From contig CALSCO010000903.1 in assembly GCA_943704415.1 (NCBI GenBank), positions 1 through 34,449 of the forward strand: 34,449 nucleotides of DNA, written 5' to 3'. The position numbers were made by a program, and so were the translations under genes. The stretch comes from Parvularia atlantis. Lineage: Eukaryota; Opisthokonta; Rotosphaerida. The notes under the pieces are model-generated. The model made no database searches. It saw only the letters and a list, made by a program, of their open reading frames with translations, and was not told the DNA's origin. Each line of letters begins with the position of its first letter. Position 1 is the stretch's first letter. Shown one piece after another: positions 8,916-19,909 of this stretch.

Positions 8916-11900
8916 ATGGAGCTGCCCCGCCCCGTGCCGATCGGCGGCGACCCGGACGTGGGCGACTTCACGCCGTGCTTCGAGGAGCTGTGCGCACGAT
9001 TGCGGCCCCGCGTGGCCACGTTGATCGGGCGTGCTGAGGCGAGGCGCGCGGCGCAGGATCATCGTCGCCGTCATCCCGGCCGGCATCCTGCTCCTCGCCG
9101 TGCTCGCCAGCCTGCGCCGCTTCTGCTCGCGCCTACCCGCCGTGCCCGGCGGCCCCGGCGAGCGCCAGCCGCTGCTCCAGGCGCCGCTCAAGCCTGTGCT
9201 GCAGCCGCGCGACGCCGCCTTCTACCGCTTCCGCTGGGTGTTTGCGGCCAAGCTGCTGCTGCACGCCCTCGTCACGGTCGCGCTCCTGGTCAAGGTGCGT
9301 GTGCGCGCGCGCAGAGCTGTCTGTGGACGCTCAACCCCGTGTGCAGCTGTGCCTACTGCTTGCGGCCACGGGCGGCGCGCTGTACGAGCTCGTATCGACG
9401 TCGATCTGCGTCTTCAGCTGGGTGCGTGCCGCTGCACGTGCGCCGCGTGAGCGCCTGACGCGCCATGCAGTGCGTGGGCATCATCCTGTCGATCATGGAG
9501 TTCCGTCGCGGCCTGCCCACAGCGCCGGCCCTTGTCACGTTCTACCTCGCGTGCATCCTCGCGGGCACGATCAAGCTGCGCACGGTCCTGCGCGCGGTGC
9601 GCGGCGGCGGCAGCTGCTGCCGATCGCCGAGGTGCTGACCGCCGCACGTTCGCGCACATCAGGGCGTCGAGTACGACGCAGGGGAGTTTCTGTTCTTCCT
9701 GCAGTACGCGCTCTACTTCCTCATCCTGGCCGTGGGCATGTTTGCGCCGTCGCGCTCGGGCCAGTACGACGAGGTGCGCGCGCGCGCGGGTACAAGCGCA
9801 TGCGGCCCTGAACGAGTGGGGGCAGGACGGCAACGTCGTCCCGCCCGAGAACCGCATCAGCTGGATCTCCAAGCTGACGTACTGGTGGATCAGCCCGCTG
9901 GTGTGTACGCCGGTGCTGCGCGAGTGGGCATGCTTCTTAGCCGCGCGCGCGTGTTGCCCCACCAGCTCCGCCGCGGCCGCGAGCGCACGCTTTTCATCCA
10001 CGACACGGCGCTCATCACCGACAACGACCGTAGCGCCAAAGTGCGCGAGCTGGTCGAGAAGGTGCCGCACGCCGTGTACCGCTGCCGTGACTGATGCTGC
10101 GTGGCGCGCGCGCAGCACCTGGTCGAGCAGGCCGCCGCCGGCCAGCCGCTCTCGCTCCGGCGGCTCGTGGTCAGCCTCATGGGCTACACCTTCCTGACGC
10201 AGGCCATGTGCACGCTCCTGTCGACCGCGTCGCTCTTCCTCGGCCCGTTTTGCATGGTGTGCGACCGCCCGCGTGGCGCGCCGGCGCGGTTGAGCGGGGC
10301 CCACCGCAGTACTACATGATCAAATACATCGGCGGCGAGTACCTCGCGCCCGAGCTCGTCGCAGCGTATCTGCTGGGGCTGCTCGTGGGCCCGCTGCTCA
10401 TGTCGGTGCTGGACCAGCTGTTCATGCACCAGGTGCGTGCGAGCGTACGTGAGCATGGCGCGGCAATCGGTGACCGGCGCGTCCCAGGGCGTGCGAATCG
10501 GCATGAAGCTGCGCGCGGGCCTCATCCACGCCATCGTCCAGAAGACCACGCGCCTGTCGCTCACCGCGGTCGACATGCTGGGGCAGCGCACGCTCGCGTC
10601 GTTGATCGAGGTCGGCGTGCGCCGTACGACCGCGACCAAGGCTCACGCGACGCGCCGCAGACGGACGCCGAACGCCTGCGCGATCTGCCGTTGTACCTGC
10701 ATCGCATCTGGTCGGCGCCGCTGGCCGTCGTCGGCTCGCTGCTCTTCCTGATCAACTTCCTCAACCTCGCGGCCGTGACAGGCTTTGGGTGCGCGCTGCG
10801 CCGCCAGCTGTAGCAGGGCTCACACAACGGCGGCGATGCGCAGGCTCATGGCGCTGATGATCCCGATCAACGTGCTCATCTCGCGCGCGAGCTCGCGCCT
10901 GCAGAACCAGCTACTGAATGAGACGGACAAGCGCGTACAGAGCTTTGCCGAGGTCGTTAAGGCGATGCAGGCCGTGAAGGTGGCCGTGCCGTGCGCGCGC
11001 GTGCGCGGCGATCAGCGCTTGACGTCGTCGTCCGCGGGACAGATGCTCTCGCTCGAGAACTTTTTCCGCTGGCGCCTGTCGCAGAAGCGCGGCGAAGAGC
11101 TGTGCCTGCTCAAGCGCTACGTCTACTTCCAGTCGCTCTCGTTTCTGCTCTGGCAGGGCATGCCGGTGCTCGTCGCGGTGCTAACCTTTGGCTTCTACGC
11201 GCTGGTGCGTGCGCATGTGCGCACCCCTTGCGTCTGAGCGGACGGCACGGCCAGGTGCTCAACGACGAGCTCGCCCTCGACCCTGCTGTGGTCTTCGTCT
11301 CGCTCACGCTCTTCCAGTTGATCAAGATGCCGCTGCACCTCATGCCGATTATCATCAGCAAAGTGCGCGAGGGCGCGGTGTCGCTGCACCGCATCGAGGA
11401 GTGCGTGGCCCCCGTGCTGCCCTGTGGGGATAGATGCTCATCCCGGCCGCGCAGGTTCCTGTGCTACAGCGAGGAGATCCCGCCGCAGGAGCACACGCCC
11501 GACCGCACCTCGTTCGTGTCGATCAAGGAGGTGGGCGGGCCAGCGCCTCCGCCCGGGCGGCTGCTGACCGAGCGATGCGCGCGCAGGGCGGCTTCAAGTG
11601 GGACAACTACGACGCCGACCTCGTCCTGCGCTTTGTCAACGTCGACTGCCGCCCGCAGCAGATGACCATCATCGTGGGGCCGCGCGGCAGCGGCAAGACG
11701 TCGCTGCTGCACGCGATCCTTGGCGGTGCGGCTGCGCTCCTTTGTGCGCGTAGCGGTGCTGAGCGGCGCGCGCGCGCGCAGAGATGTACCTGGCCGCAGG
11801 CTCGGCCGTCACGCGCGGGCGAATCGCTTTCGTGGGCGACGTGCCGTTTGTGCAGGTGTGCGGGCGCGTGTGCCGATCGCTGCCACATCGGCGCGCTCAG

Positions 11901-14900
11901 CGTGAGCGTCCGCAGAACGCGACGATCCGCGACAACATCCTCGCCGGGCGCAACTACAGCGTGGACATGTACGAGCGCACGGTGCTCGGCTGCGGCCTGG
12001 TCAAGGACTTTTTGCTGCTCGAGGTGCGCCCGGCCGACGGCGGCAGCAAGTGCTGATCCATGCACGCCCGCAGCACGGCGACGCCGAGATGCTTGGAAAC
12101 GGCGGCATCCGCATCTCCGAGAGCCTGCAGCAGCGGATCTCCGTCGCGCGGGGCGTGTACGCGATGCTGGCGGGCGAGGGTGCGCGCGGCTGGCCTGTGC
12201 GAGTGGGTTGTGAACACGCGCTCGCAGCTGACATGCTCGTGATGGACGACCCGCTCACGGCGGTCGAGCCGCTGCTGGCGCGGCGCATCGTGCGCGAGTG
12301 CCTCGGCAAGGCGCTGCGCAACCGCACGCGCATCATCAGCACGTCCCAGCTGGCGCTGTTCCTACCCGAGTCGAACCACGTCGTGGTGCTGGGCAACGGC
12401 ATGGTCGTCGAGCAGGGTGCGCCGCGCCGCGCGGCGATGGCAGCTCGCGCAAGCTGATCGCGCGCGCAGGGCCGCACATGACGCTCGCGCGGCAGCCGGG
12501 CCTGCTCAGCGAGATGCTGCGCAGCGTGAAGATGTTTGCGGCCGAGCGCGTGCAGGCGGACGGCGCCGAGGAGGGCGAGGATGAGGATGCGGAGGTGCGC
12601 GCTTGCGGTCAAACGCAGGTTGATGCGCTCACACGGGGTTGCAAGGTCTCCGCGGCGATCTCGAAGCGCGCGAGCTCGACGCCGTCGTCCATCGACGTCA
12701 ACATGGGCAAGATCACCCGGTCGATGTCGGTGTACGACATCGAGGGCCCGGCCAACAAGGGTGCGCCCGTCAAGTGACGTATTTGCGCACGGCTGACGCG
12801 CTGCGCAGGCGTGCCGTGGAAGGGCTGGCTGTCGTACGCGTCGATGTCTGGCGGGCTCGCACAAGTGCTCGTGCTGGCCCTGCTCTTCTCGCTGTCGCAA
12901 GTGGGGCTGGTGCGTGCGCCGCTCCACTCACGCGTACCCTGCTTGACGCGACGCGGGCGGCCAGGTCGTGCAGGACTTTTGGATGAGCTGGTGGACGGAG
13001 GACCAGTACCTTGGGCTTGGAAACGCGGGCTACTTCAAGATTTTCTGCTATCTGGGCCTGTACAACCTGCTGTTTATCGTCGTGCGCTCGCTTGCGGTCG
13101 CGTCGGGCTCGGTCCGCGGTGAGCAGCGCGCGGTTTACTGCGAGGGGCGATACGCTGGCTGACATACCGCGCCCGCAGTCGCGCGCCGCGTGCACGACCT
13201 CATGCTCGGCTCAATCATGCGCGCCCCGCTCGAGTTCTTCCTGGTCACGCCCGCGGCCTCGACGATCAACCGCATGGGCCGCGACCAGCAGGTGGTCGAC
13301 CAGGTGCGACGGCGGTGGCGGCGAAGCGTGCGGGTTTGACGCGCGCTCCCGCAGGAGCTGAGCCCGGAGTTTGTGGATCTGCTGACGTTTGTATTCATGA
13401 CGGCGGGCATGGTCGTCGTGATTGCGTGGGTGACGCCGTTCTTCCTCGTGGCGATGCTGCCGATTGGCATCGTGTTGCACTTTGTCACGCGCTACTACAT
13501 CGCCTCGGCGAGGTGCGCTGTGCGCCGCGCGGGCGCCCGGTGCTCACGCGGCGCGCCGGCAGGCAACTCAAGCGTCTCGACGCCGAGTCGCGCACCAAGG
13601 TCGACGACCACTACAGCGAGCTGCTGCGCGGCCTGGTGACGATCCGCGCCTCGGACGCGGCCAAGTGCGGGTGAAAAGCGGTGCCGGGATGAGTTCTGAA
13701 CCGCCCGCGCGGCAGGACGTACATCGAGGAGAGCAGCCGGCTGGTGGACCTGAATCACCGAGCGTACTGGTCGCACATGGTCGTCAACCGCTGGCTGGGG
13801 CTGCGGCTTGAGTTTGTGGGCTCGATGGTCGTGTTCTTCTGCGGCATTTTTGTGAGCCTGTACCGGCTCAAGGTCACGGGCGGCCTGGCTGGTGCGACGC
13901 CGTGCGCGCGCGCACACTTCCCGGCTGACGCGTGCGTGCCAGGCATCTCGCTCATGTACGCGCTCTCGGTCACCAACACGCTCAACTGGCTCGTGCGCAC
14001 GATCGCCGAGGTCGACGCGGGCCTGGCGCACTACGCGCGCAGCGTCGAGTTTACGACGATCGTGCCCGAGTCGGCCGCCGTCGTCGTCGACAACCGGCCG
14101 CCGCCGGGCTGGCCGGCGCGGTGCGTGTTGCGGTCTGGTAGGGCGGCAGCCACTGTTGACACGTCGATTGACAGGGGCAAGATCAGCGTGCAGAACCTCG
14201 TCGTGCGCCCCGTGCAGCACGGACCCCCCGTGCTCAAGGGTGCGCGGCGGGTGGCGGTCCGCGGGGGGCCGTCGCAATGACACGCCGCGACGCAGGCATC
14301 ACGTTTGAGACCAAGCGTATGGAAAAGGTCGGGATAGTCGTGCAGCAGTCGTCGACGTCGTCGCTGCTCGAGGCAACGGCCGTAATCCACGCGCTGCTGC
14401 GCCTGAGCGAGCCCGACGACGGCTTTGTGTTTATCGACAACGTCGACATTGGCCTGTTTGGCCTGAGCGACTTGCGCTCGGCCCTGGCCGTGCTGCCCAA
14501 GGTGCGTGCGCGTGTGCGAGTGAGCGAGGCCCCCTTGACTGACGCCGTTGCAGAGCCCGCTCCTGTTTAGCGGCACGCTGCGCGAAAACATCGATCCGGA
14601 GGGCCGGTTTACCGACGAGGAGATCATGCGCGATCTCGAGCGCGTGCACATGCACGACTTTGTGCGCGACCTTCCGAGCGGGCTCGACACGGTGAGCCGC
14701 GCCGCGGCACGCGGTGGCCGGCCCGGCTGAGTGCGTCGTCGCCGCGCAGCAACTGAGCACGGAGGAGGACGCCATGTTTTCGTACGGCCAGCTGCAGCTG
14801 CTGGCCCTCGCGCGCGTGCTGCTCAAGAAGAGCAAGGTACCGCGCATCGACGGGCAAGGACGCGTGTCTTGACGGCGCGTGTGCGCGCAGGTCGTGCTGA

Positions 14901-15607
14901 TCGAGGAGATCTCGTCGCATATGGACGCCACGACGGACGCGATCCTGCAGAAGACGATCCGCACTGAGGTGCGCACGCGAGCAGGCGCCGCGCTCGGTCT
15001 GATGCGGCACACACCAGCTCGTCGACTGCACGGTGCTCACGGTGGCGTCGCGGCTCAAGACGATCATCGACTATGACCGCGTGATCGTGCTCGACAAGGG
15101 TGCTGCTTCGCGGCCGCTCGCGCGCCGCTCGCCCGCCAACCGCGCCGCGCGACACACAGGCATGATCGTCGACTTTGACTCGCCGGCCGCGCTGATCAAC
15201 AACGAGGACAGCATGTTTTACACGCTCTGTCTCGAGTCGGGCGAGTTTGAGGGGCTGCGGCAGCTCGCCGGGCAGCGCGAGTACGTGCTCGAGGAGGTAA
15301 CTGGCGACGCCAGCGCCTGCGCCCGCGACCGCCGCGCTCAGCCGCCCGCACAGCTGGGCGCCTCGGTCAAGTCGGGTGTGTCGGGCGACGGGAGCGGCCG
15401 GTCGTACCTCAACGAGCAGTACTTTGCCCGCCCGCCGGCCAAGTCGACCGCCGGGTGCGTTGTCGCCCGCAGCGCTGCGGTGGTCATGGTCGCGGTGCTG
15501 AGTGTGTGCAACAATGCAGCATGTCGATCAACTCGACGTCGGCCGCGCAGTACCAGCGCGACAGCCGACACACGCACGGCATGCGCGCGCAGTCGTTCGC
15601 CGACTAG
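8916..15607 (+). CDS. ABCC-type (MRP-like) ABC transporter with degenerate nucleotide-binding domains
   Basis: About 37 short exons give a full MRP layout: TMD0 with about five helices, TMD1, NBD1, TMD2, NBD2. The N end reads MELPRPVPIGGDPDVGDFTP, with the family's DFTPCFE. TMD0 helices include IIVAVIPAGILLLAVLASL and LFFLQYALYFLILAVGMF. RISWISKLTYWWISPL begins the core. NBD1 keeps a normal Walker A (GPRGSGKTS, 11676-11705) and Walker B (MLVMDDPLTAV), but LSGGQ is ISESL (12113), the Q-loop glutamine is missing and the H-loop reads STSQL. NBD2 has no P-loop (KVGIVVQQSSTSSLL at 14325), Walker B is VVLIEEISS and the H-loop is ASRL, but the signature FSYGQ survives (14777). Splice sites and frames are intact throughout, which argues for a maintained gene rather than simple decay. 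It ends AQSFAD with TAG. ATP-driven transport by the usual mechanism looks unlikely. Confidence 0.9.
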
Positions 15608-15950
15608 CGTGGAGCTGAGATAAAGGTGCTTTGTTTTGCGTTGGCTGCTGCTGAGAACACCGTGACAGTGTCCGATGCCCACTCGGACCACCGTGAGAGA
15701 GAGATGCCCATGCTTCGTCGCTTACACAAAGCGAGTTCCAAACAATAGAGGAGGTCAGAAACGAGAGGGAGGGTGGGTGGGTGCCGCACAAAACCGGCAG
15801 AGCCACGAGGCACAAAACCGGCAGAGCCACGAGGCACAAAAGCACAGACAAGAGCCCCTCCAGCGGGTCATCCTCCACTGAAACGTCCTCGTCGCTCAGC
15901 CAGTTACGGCTTCGCTCCGAGGGGGGCATGACACAAAGACATGATCACGT
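15608..15950. other. Convergent intergenic region between the ABCC gene and the armadillo-like gene
   Basis: This 343-bp 3'-3' gap contains no gene I can support. It is less GC-rich than its neighbours, has a purine-rich stretch (about 15745-15780) and holds the 24-bp tandem repeat listed separately. No canonical AATAAA is evident on either strand. Confidence 0.5.
15787..15841. repeat. 24-bp tandem repeat, about 2.3 copies
   Basis: Two identical 24-bp copies (15787-15810 and 15811-15834), each starting CACAAAACCGGC and ending GCCACGAGG, are followed by a partial third copy, CACAAAA. The repeat lies in the shared 3' flank of two convergent genes. Confidence 0.9.
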
Positions 15951-18900
15951 TCACGCTCGGCGCTTCTGTGCAGCCAGCTGCTTGCGTCGATCTCGGTCAG
16001 CATTGCCCGACGATCGCGGCAGCACCAGGATGCACGTGATGTGCTGGAGCAACAGGCTCGCGCACTCGTCGCTCTTGATCGCTAGCTGCATGCTGCCGCC
16101 CTGACGAAGAGACTGTGGAGTGTTGATGACGCCCGGGTTGCTGAGCACCGGGCCGCGCACCCAGTTCACGTCGTCCGCCTCATTGTGCTCACCGTGGCGC
16201 GACTTCCAGACAATCTCGCGCCAGCGATCGTCGTCGTCGTTCATTGAGATGTGCTCCAAGCCTTTCATCTTGTCACGAGGCACATCGTAGACGAAGATGA
16301 TGAAACGATTCGCAGGTGGCGTGACCTCGCTCCTCGTCCTCCAGTGATTATAGGTGGCGCGAACGTCGTCGTAGACGTAGAGCGAGCCCGTCACGCCAAA
16401 GTCTTGCAGCTGAGTTCTCAGCTCGGGTCGGATGTTTGTAACGCAGGGATCGCCGCCGAGGCGGACGAAATGGTGCTCGTGCGCGACGTGGTACATGCGC
16501 CACGTGTCGACCGGTTCGTGCTCGTCAACGTCACGCTCGCCCAAGGCCAAGCCAGCATCGTCGTCTGCTTCGTCGTTCGAGCTGGGCTCTGACTTGGGTT
16601 CCGACTCGGTGATCTCTGGGAAGTTGTCCAGCAGATACTGCTCCAGGCGCTCGGGGCTGTGGCACATGCTGTCCGTCAGCGTGGCCACACGGCGGCCTGG
16701 GAACGAGTCGTTGTCCAGCAATGCGTGGTTCCTCTCGTAGCGGTAGTACTCGAGGCACGCCTCTGCATGTTGCCCGAAGGCGTCCACAAGCCAGGCAACC
16801 AGCGGGCGATCGTAGATGGTTTGGCCGCCCTTCTTTCTGGCGTCCAGGTCTCGCGCAGCCCGCCGGCAGAGAGTGATCACCGGGCCAGGGCGGAAGAACT
16901 TGTGCAATGGCGCGGCCACTGTGGCATGCACTAGGCGCGTGCTTACTGTCTCGCCGTGAACGATGTGGAACCAGCCCGTCGTCTTGAAGGACGCGGCACA
17001 GTCCTGAATGCAATCGCTGCATAGCTCTGCCAGCACACTTTCGTCTTTGCCATCCAGCTTCATCTCGCGATCATCCACCAGCTCCAGAGCGAACGGTGGC
17101 TGCAGGCCGAGCTCGCACAGCCGATGGAATGCGGCGAAATTGTGATCTTTCAACTTCACGTGGTAGGGGGCACTGCGCAGCTGAGTCATCGACAGAGACA
17201 TCCAAAGCGTAATATATGCCGGTTGAAAGACATGCAGATCAGTCATGAGAACACCGTCACTTTGCGCTTGCAAATGCGGAAGCGCTTCTAACTTGTAACC
17301 TTTCGGTGCCGCCCACTTAGTCGCAGCCCTCTGGAAGGCTCTTTCAATAAGGCGCCAGTTGCGCGGCTTCTCAACCTCCACAATAGCAGGAAAAGCGTCC
17401 CCAGATTGGTCAGCTAGGTCAAAGCGCTCATCGCCTAGCTCAAAGGCCCCAGAATCACTTGCATGAAGTGGCGAGCCGTCATGTGCTGAGTCTGCGCTGG
17501 GCAACTGTACTCCCAAGGCTGCGAATAATTCAGCTGTGTCGTTTTCCTCTGCAACGCTTAGGCTCGCCGACGTCATAGTAGACGCGCCAGATGTAAAAGT
17601 TTCGTGCGCGTCATCGACGAAAAAGTCACCGCTCTCAGCCATTTCGCGCACAGCTGCACTTGCGCGAGCAATCCGCTCGTGACTCTCTTTGACCACGTCG
17701 TTCAACATGTGACCCATCAACACTAGCCATGTTTGGGCAGTCTGGTTGACAACAACGCTTGCAACCTCAGGAACAGATGCAGTGGCCAATTCGACGGCCA
17801 TCACCATTCCTGAGCTCGGCACAATGTGTTCGAGCAGTGTCAGCACAAGCTCGTTTAAATTCTGCAGCTTCGTTTTCTGCAAAGACGATAACCCCGTGGA
17901 ACCTGCTAGCCATTTGATGGCTGCCGCAATGTTCTCTTCCGACTCAGTCTTGTAAAGCAGTGCAATGAGCGCACACAACGCCCGCCCTGTATGCGCCCGT
18001 TTCCTATCCGCATGCTCAGCTCTTGTGCACGTGTTGATGCACTCAACGACGCAAGTCAACAGTTGCGGATGTTCCTCGACTGCCCTGTCTCGCACGCGCT
18101 TAGCATGATGAAAGATGTTTGTGACAAGTGTGAGACACCACGCCATAAGATGGTCGTCTGCATTTTTGAGAGCTTGCAACAGGCATTGCTGTATGATCTT
18201 CACAAACTCGTGTTCCACAAGAACGCGCGTGTGGACGTTGTTGTGCGTTATATTGCTAAGCATGCGCATAGCTGACCTGGCGTCCAAATCAGCTGCGGCA
18301 CATTTCAGCGCGAGATCGACGATGGCCAATCCTGTTGAAACACCGCCGTGCTCTTTCAGTTGAAAAAGACGATCAATAAGTCGCGGAGCGCCGCTCGTGC
18401 GGCCGTCATCGAGATCTGCAGAAGCGGCCGACTTCACATTTCCTACTCCAGGCGCACCTAGAATGCCATCAGAATCCGTTTCAAACGGATCTGCACTTTT
18501 GCTCTCGGTCACGGTATCCGTTTCCACGTCTTCTTGCGAGCCGTGCGTGTCGCTGTAAATGGTCGCAGCAAGAAAGTCAAAGACGGCACGACGAAACTTC
18601 GACAACGGTTTGTGCACATCTGCAGAACCGTCTCCAATCGCCTTGAGAAGATCGAGATACAGGCGCACGTCCGTGTTCTCCACCTGCAGGCACAGGAACT
18701 CGTTCTCGTATACACAGCACCGCAACGCTGTCACAACATCGGTCATGAACTTCACACGCTTGTAAGTCAGGTGACTGGGGTCCCTTGAGACTTTCAGCAA
18801 TGCGGATGAAAAGGTCGACGATTTATACAGACTTTTGATGTAGCCTGCTACGTCAGCACGGACAGTTTGTTTGTGAATTTCGAGAAACTTTACGCAGTTG

Positions 18901-19661
18901 AGAAACTGCAGAATGACGGCGACAGGCTCATGTTTCAAAGCTCCGTCATGCGGGTGCCAGTGCGTGAGGTCGTGAAACAGTTCGACAGCAACTTCGACGT
19001 GTTGTGTCATAAGCGCGGGGGGGCAGCAGCTTGCAAATTCCATTAAGCATTCCAGGGTGTCAATGCACAGTGATACAGCAGCATCTTTTGTTGCACGTGC
19101 AGGAGCTGCCAGTGATCGCACCAGAAGAATTTTCTCTTTCAAGCGTTCAGCCAGCAGCAGCGCCAGCTTTGTCTTGAATAGGTTTGACTGAGCATCTCGC
19201 CACGTCAAAAGGTCAGTGTCATGATCTTGAGCCGCAACGGCAACACGTTGCCTATCCACCACGATGCTTGCCGAGGCATGAGCAGGTGGAAGCAACTGGC
19301 TTGAGCCATCAGATCCGCTTGCGCTGACTGCGGCGACGGACGCTCTGTCGAAATTCAACGACCACTGTCCAGAGTCAACGTCTGCTTTGAGGTCCCAGCG
19401 GGGCAAGAGACGAAGAGCATGAGTGACGTTTCGCACGGGTTCACTTGATGCACTGTTGAACTGCTTGACGTCGGTGCGGAACTTCTTGGTGATAGCCCGC
19501 AGTTGGCTGTCCAGGTCTTTCACACGATTCAAGGCGCCCGTGTCGACGGTAACGAAGGGCGCTGCAGGAAGTCCTGTGGAGAGCTGTGTTGCAAGCGCCT
19601 GGCCTGCGTTGCGTTGGCTTGTGCCTGACGACGCGCTGGCGTCTTGCTCTGGTGCGCTCAT
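15951..19661 (-). CDS. Large intronless protein with armadillo-like repeats, function unknown
   Basis: This single open frame of about 1236 residues has no introns in an intron-dense region, and its GC content is clearly lower than its neighbours', especially at 17100-19300. I do not recognise the family. The start is taken as MSAPEQDASASSG (19661); the frame stays open further upstream, but that part translates a T16 tract as a Phe run and looks untranslated. The N half is alpha-helical and armadillo-like (MRMLSNITHNNVHTRVLVEH; TGRALCALIALLYKTESEEN). The C half is globular and rich in aromatic residues (LHVFQPAYITLWMSLSMTQL; FIIFVYDVPRDKMKGL), with an acidic linker (SEPSSNDEADDDA). The end is basic (DRDRRKQLAAQKRRA). 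It lies in tandem, 248 bp downstream of the F-BAR gene. It may be a retroposed or transferred gene, or a fast-evolving lineage-specific one. Confidence 0.8.
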   Translation of the reverse strand: MSAPEQDASASSGTSQRNAGQALATQLSTGLPAAPFVTVDTGALNRVKDLDSQLRAITKKFRTDVKQFNSASSEPVRNVTHALRLLPRWDLKADVDSGQWSLNFDRASVAAVSASGSDGSSQLLPPAHASASIVVDRQRVAVAAQDHDTDLLTWRDAQSNLFKTKLALLLAERLKEKILLVRSLAAPARATKDAAVSLCIDTLECLMEFASCCPPALMTQHVEVAVELFHDLTHWHPHDGALKHEPVAVILQFLNCVKFLEIHKQTVRADVAGYIKSLYKSSTFSSALLKVSRDPSHLTYKRVKFMTDVVTALRCCVYENEFLCLQVENTDVRLYLDLLKAIGDGSADVHKPLSKFRRAVFDFLAATIYSDTHGSQEDVETDTVTESKSADPFETDSDGILGAPGVGNVKSAASADLDDGRTSGAPRLIDRLFQLKEHGGVSTGLAIVDLALKCAAADLDARSAMRMLSNITHNNVHTRVLVEHEFVKIIQQCLLQALKNADDHLMAWCLTLVTNIFHHAKRVRDRAVEEHPQLLTCVVECINTCTRAEHADRKRAHTGRALCALIALLYKTESEENIAAAIKWLAGSTGLSSLQKTKLQNLNELVLTLLEHIVPSSGMVMAVELATASVPEVASVVVNQTAQTWLVLMGHMLNDVVKESHERIARASAAVREMAESGDFFVDDAHETFTSGASTMTSASLSVAEENDTAELFAALGVQLPSADSAHDGSPLHASDSGAFELGDERFDLADQSGDAFPAIVEVEKPRNWRLIERAFQRAATKWAAPKGYKLEALPHLQAQSDGVLMTDLHVFQPAYITLWMSLSMTQLRSAPYHVKLKDHNFAAFHRLCELGLQPPFALELVDDREMKLDGKDESVLAELCSDCIQDCAASFKTTGWFHIVHGETVSTRLVHATVAAPLHKFFRPGPVITLCRRAARDLDARKKGGQTIYDRPLVAWLVDAFGQHAEACLEYYRYERNHALLDNDSFPGRRVATLTDSMCHSPERLEQYLLDNFPEITESEPKSEPSSNDEADDDAGLALGERDVDEHEPVDTWRMYHVAHEHHFVRLGGDPCVTNIRPELRTQLQDFGVTGSLYVYDDVRATYNHWRTRSEVTPPANRFIIFVYDVPRDKMKGLEHISMNDDDDRWREIVWKSRHGEHNEADDVNWVRGPVLSNPGVINTPQSLRQGGSMQLAIKSDECASLLLQHITCILVLPRSSGNADRDRRKQLAAQKRRA

Positions 19662-19785
19662 GCCGAGCACAATACCTTGGGTGGGTTGGGGCCCGGGCGG
19701 GGAAACGGCTCGCGCAGAACGTCGAGGTTCTCCGCGCCGCACTTGGCCTTGGCCTCGGTGTTGTGCAGACGCTCGCTGGCTCGCG

Positions 19786-19801
19786 AAAAAAAAAAAAAAA
19801 A
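19786..19801. repeat. A16 homopolymer upstream of the armadillo-like gene
   Basis: Sixteen consecutive A on the plus strand, which is T16 on the coding strand, lie 125 bp before the ATG at 19661. The tract is at the 5' side of the gene, so it is not a retrogene poly(A) tail. A poly(dA:dT) nucleosome-free element is a possible explanation. Confidence 0.9.
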
Positions 19802-19909
19802 CCGGCTGGCGTGAAGGAGCGGCTCCAGAAGAAATGGTAAATTGCCAAGTTCTGGCAACTGGATTGATTTTGGGCCTTGCATGACATCGCTTTGCACCCA
19901 TCTGTGACA

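Noticed and set aside
9001-9056. A 28-nt GC-AG intron after ...VATLIG in the ABCC gene
   Set aside because: A normal 67-nt GT-AG intron (8990-9056) joins CFEEL to IIVAV in phase and fits the family better.
8412-9458. 348-codon plus-strand open frame across the NoxR start
   Set aside because: It crosses the promoter gap and C18 tract and is antisense to TPR exons; the ABCC start at 8916 explains its useful part.
13495-14283. 262-codon minus-strand open frame inside the ABCC gene
   Set aside because: It is antisense to conserved TMD2 and NBD2 exons, with shadow-like composition.
19658-19897. Possible short exon upstream of the armadillo-like gene (HNTEAKAKCGAENLDVLREP)
   Set aside because: It looks mildly protein-like, but it reads through the T16 tract and has no convincing splice link; it was left as 5' flank.
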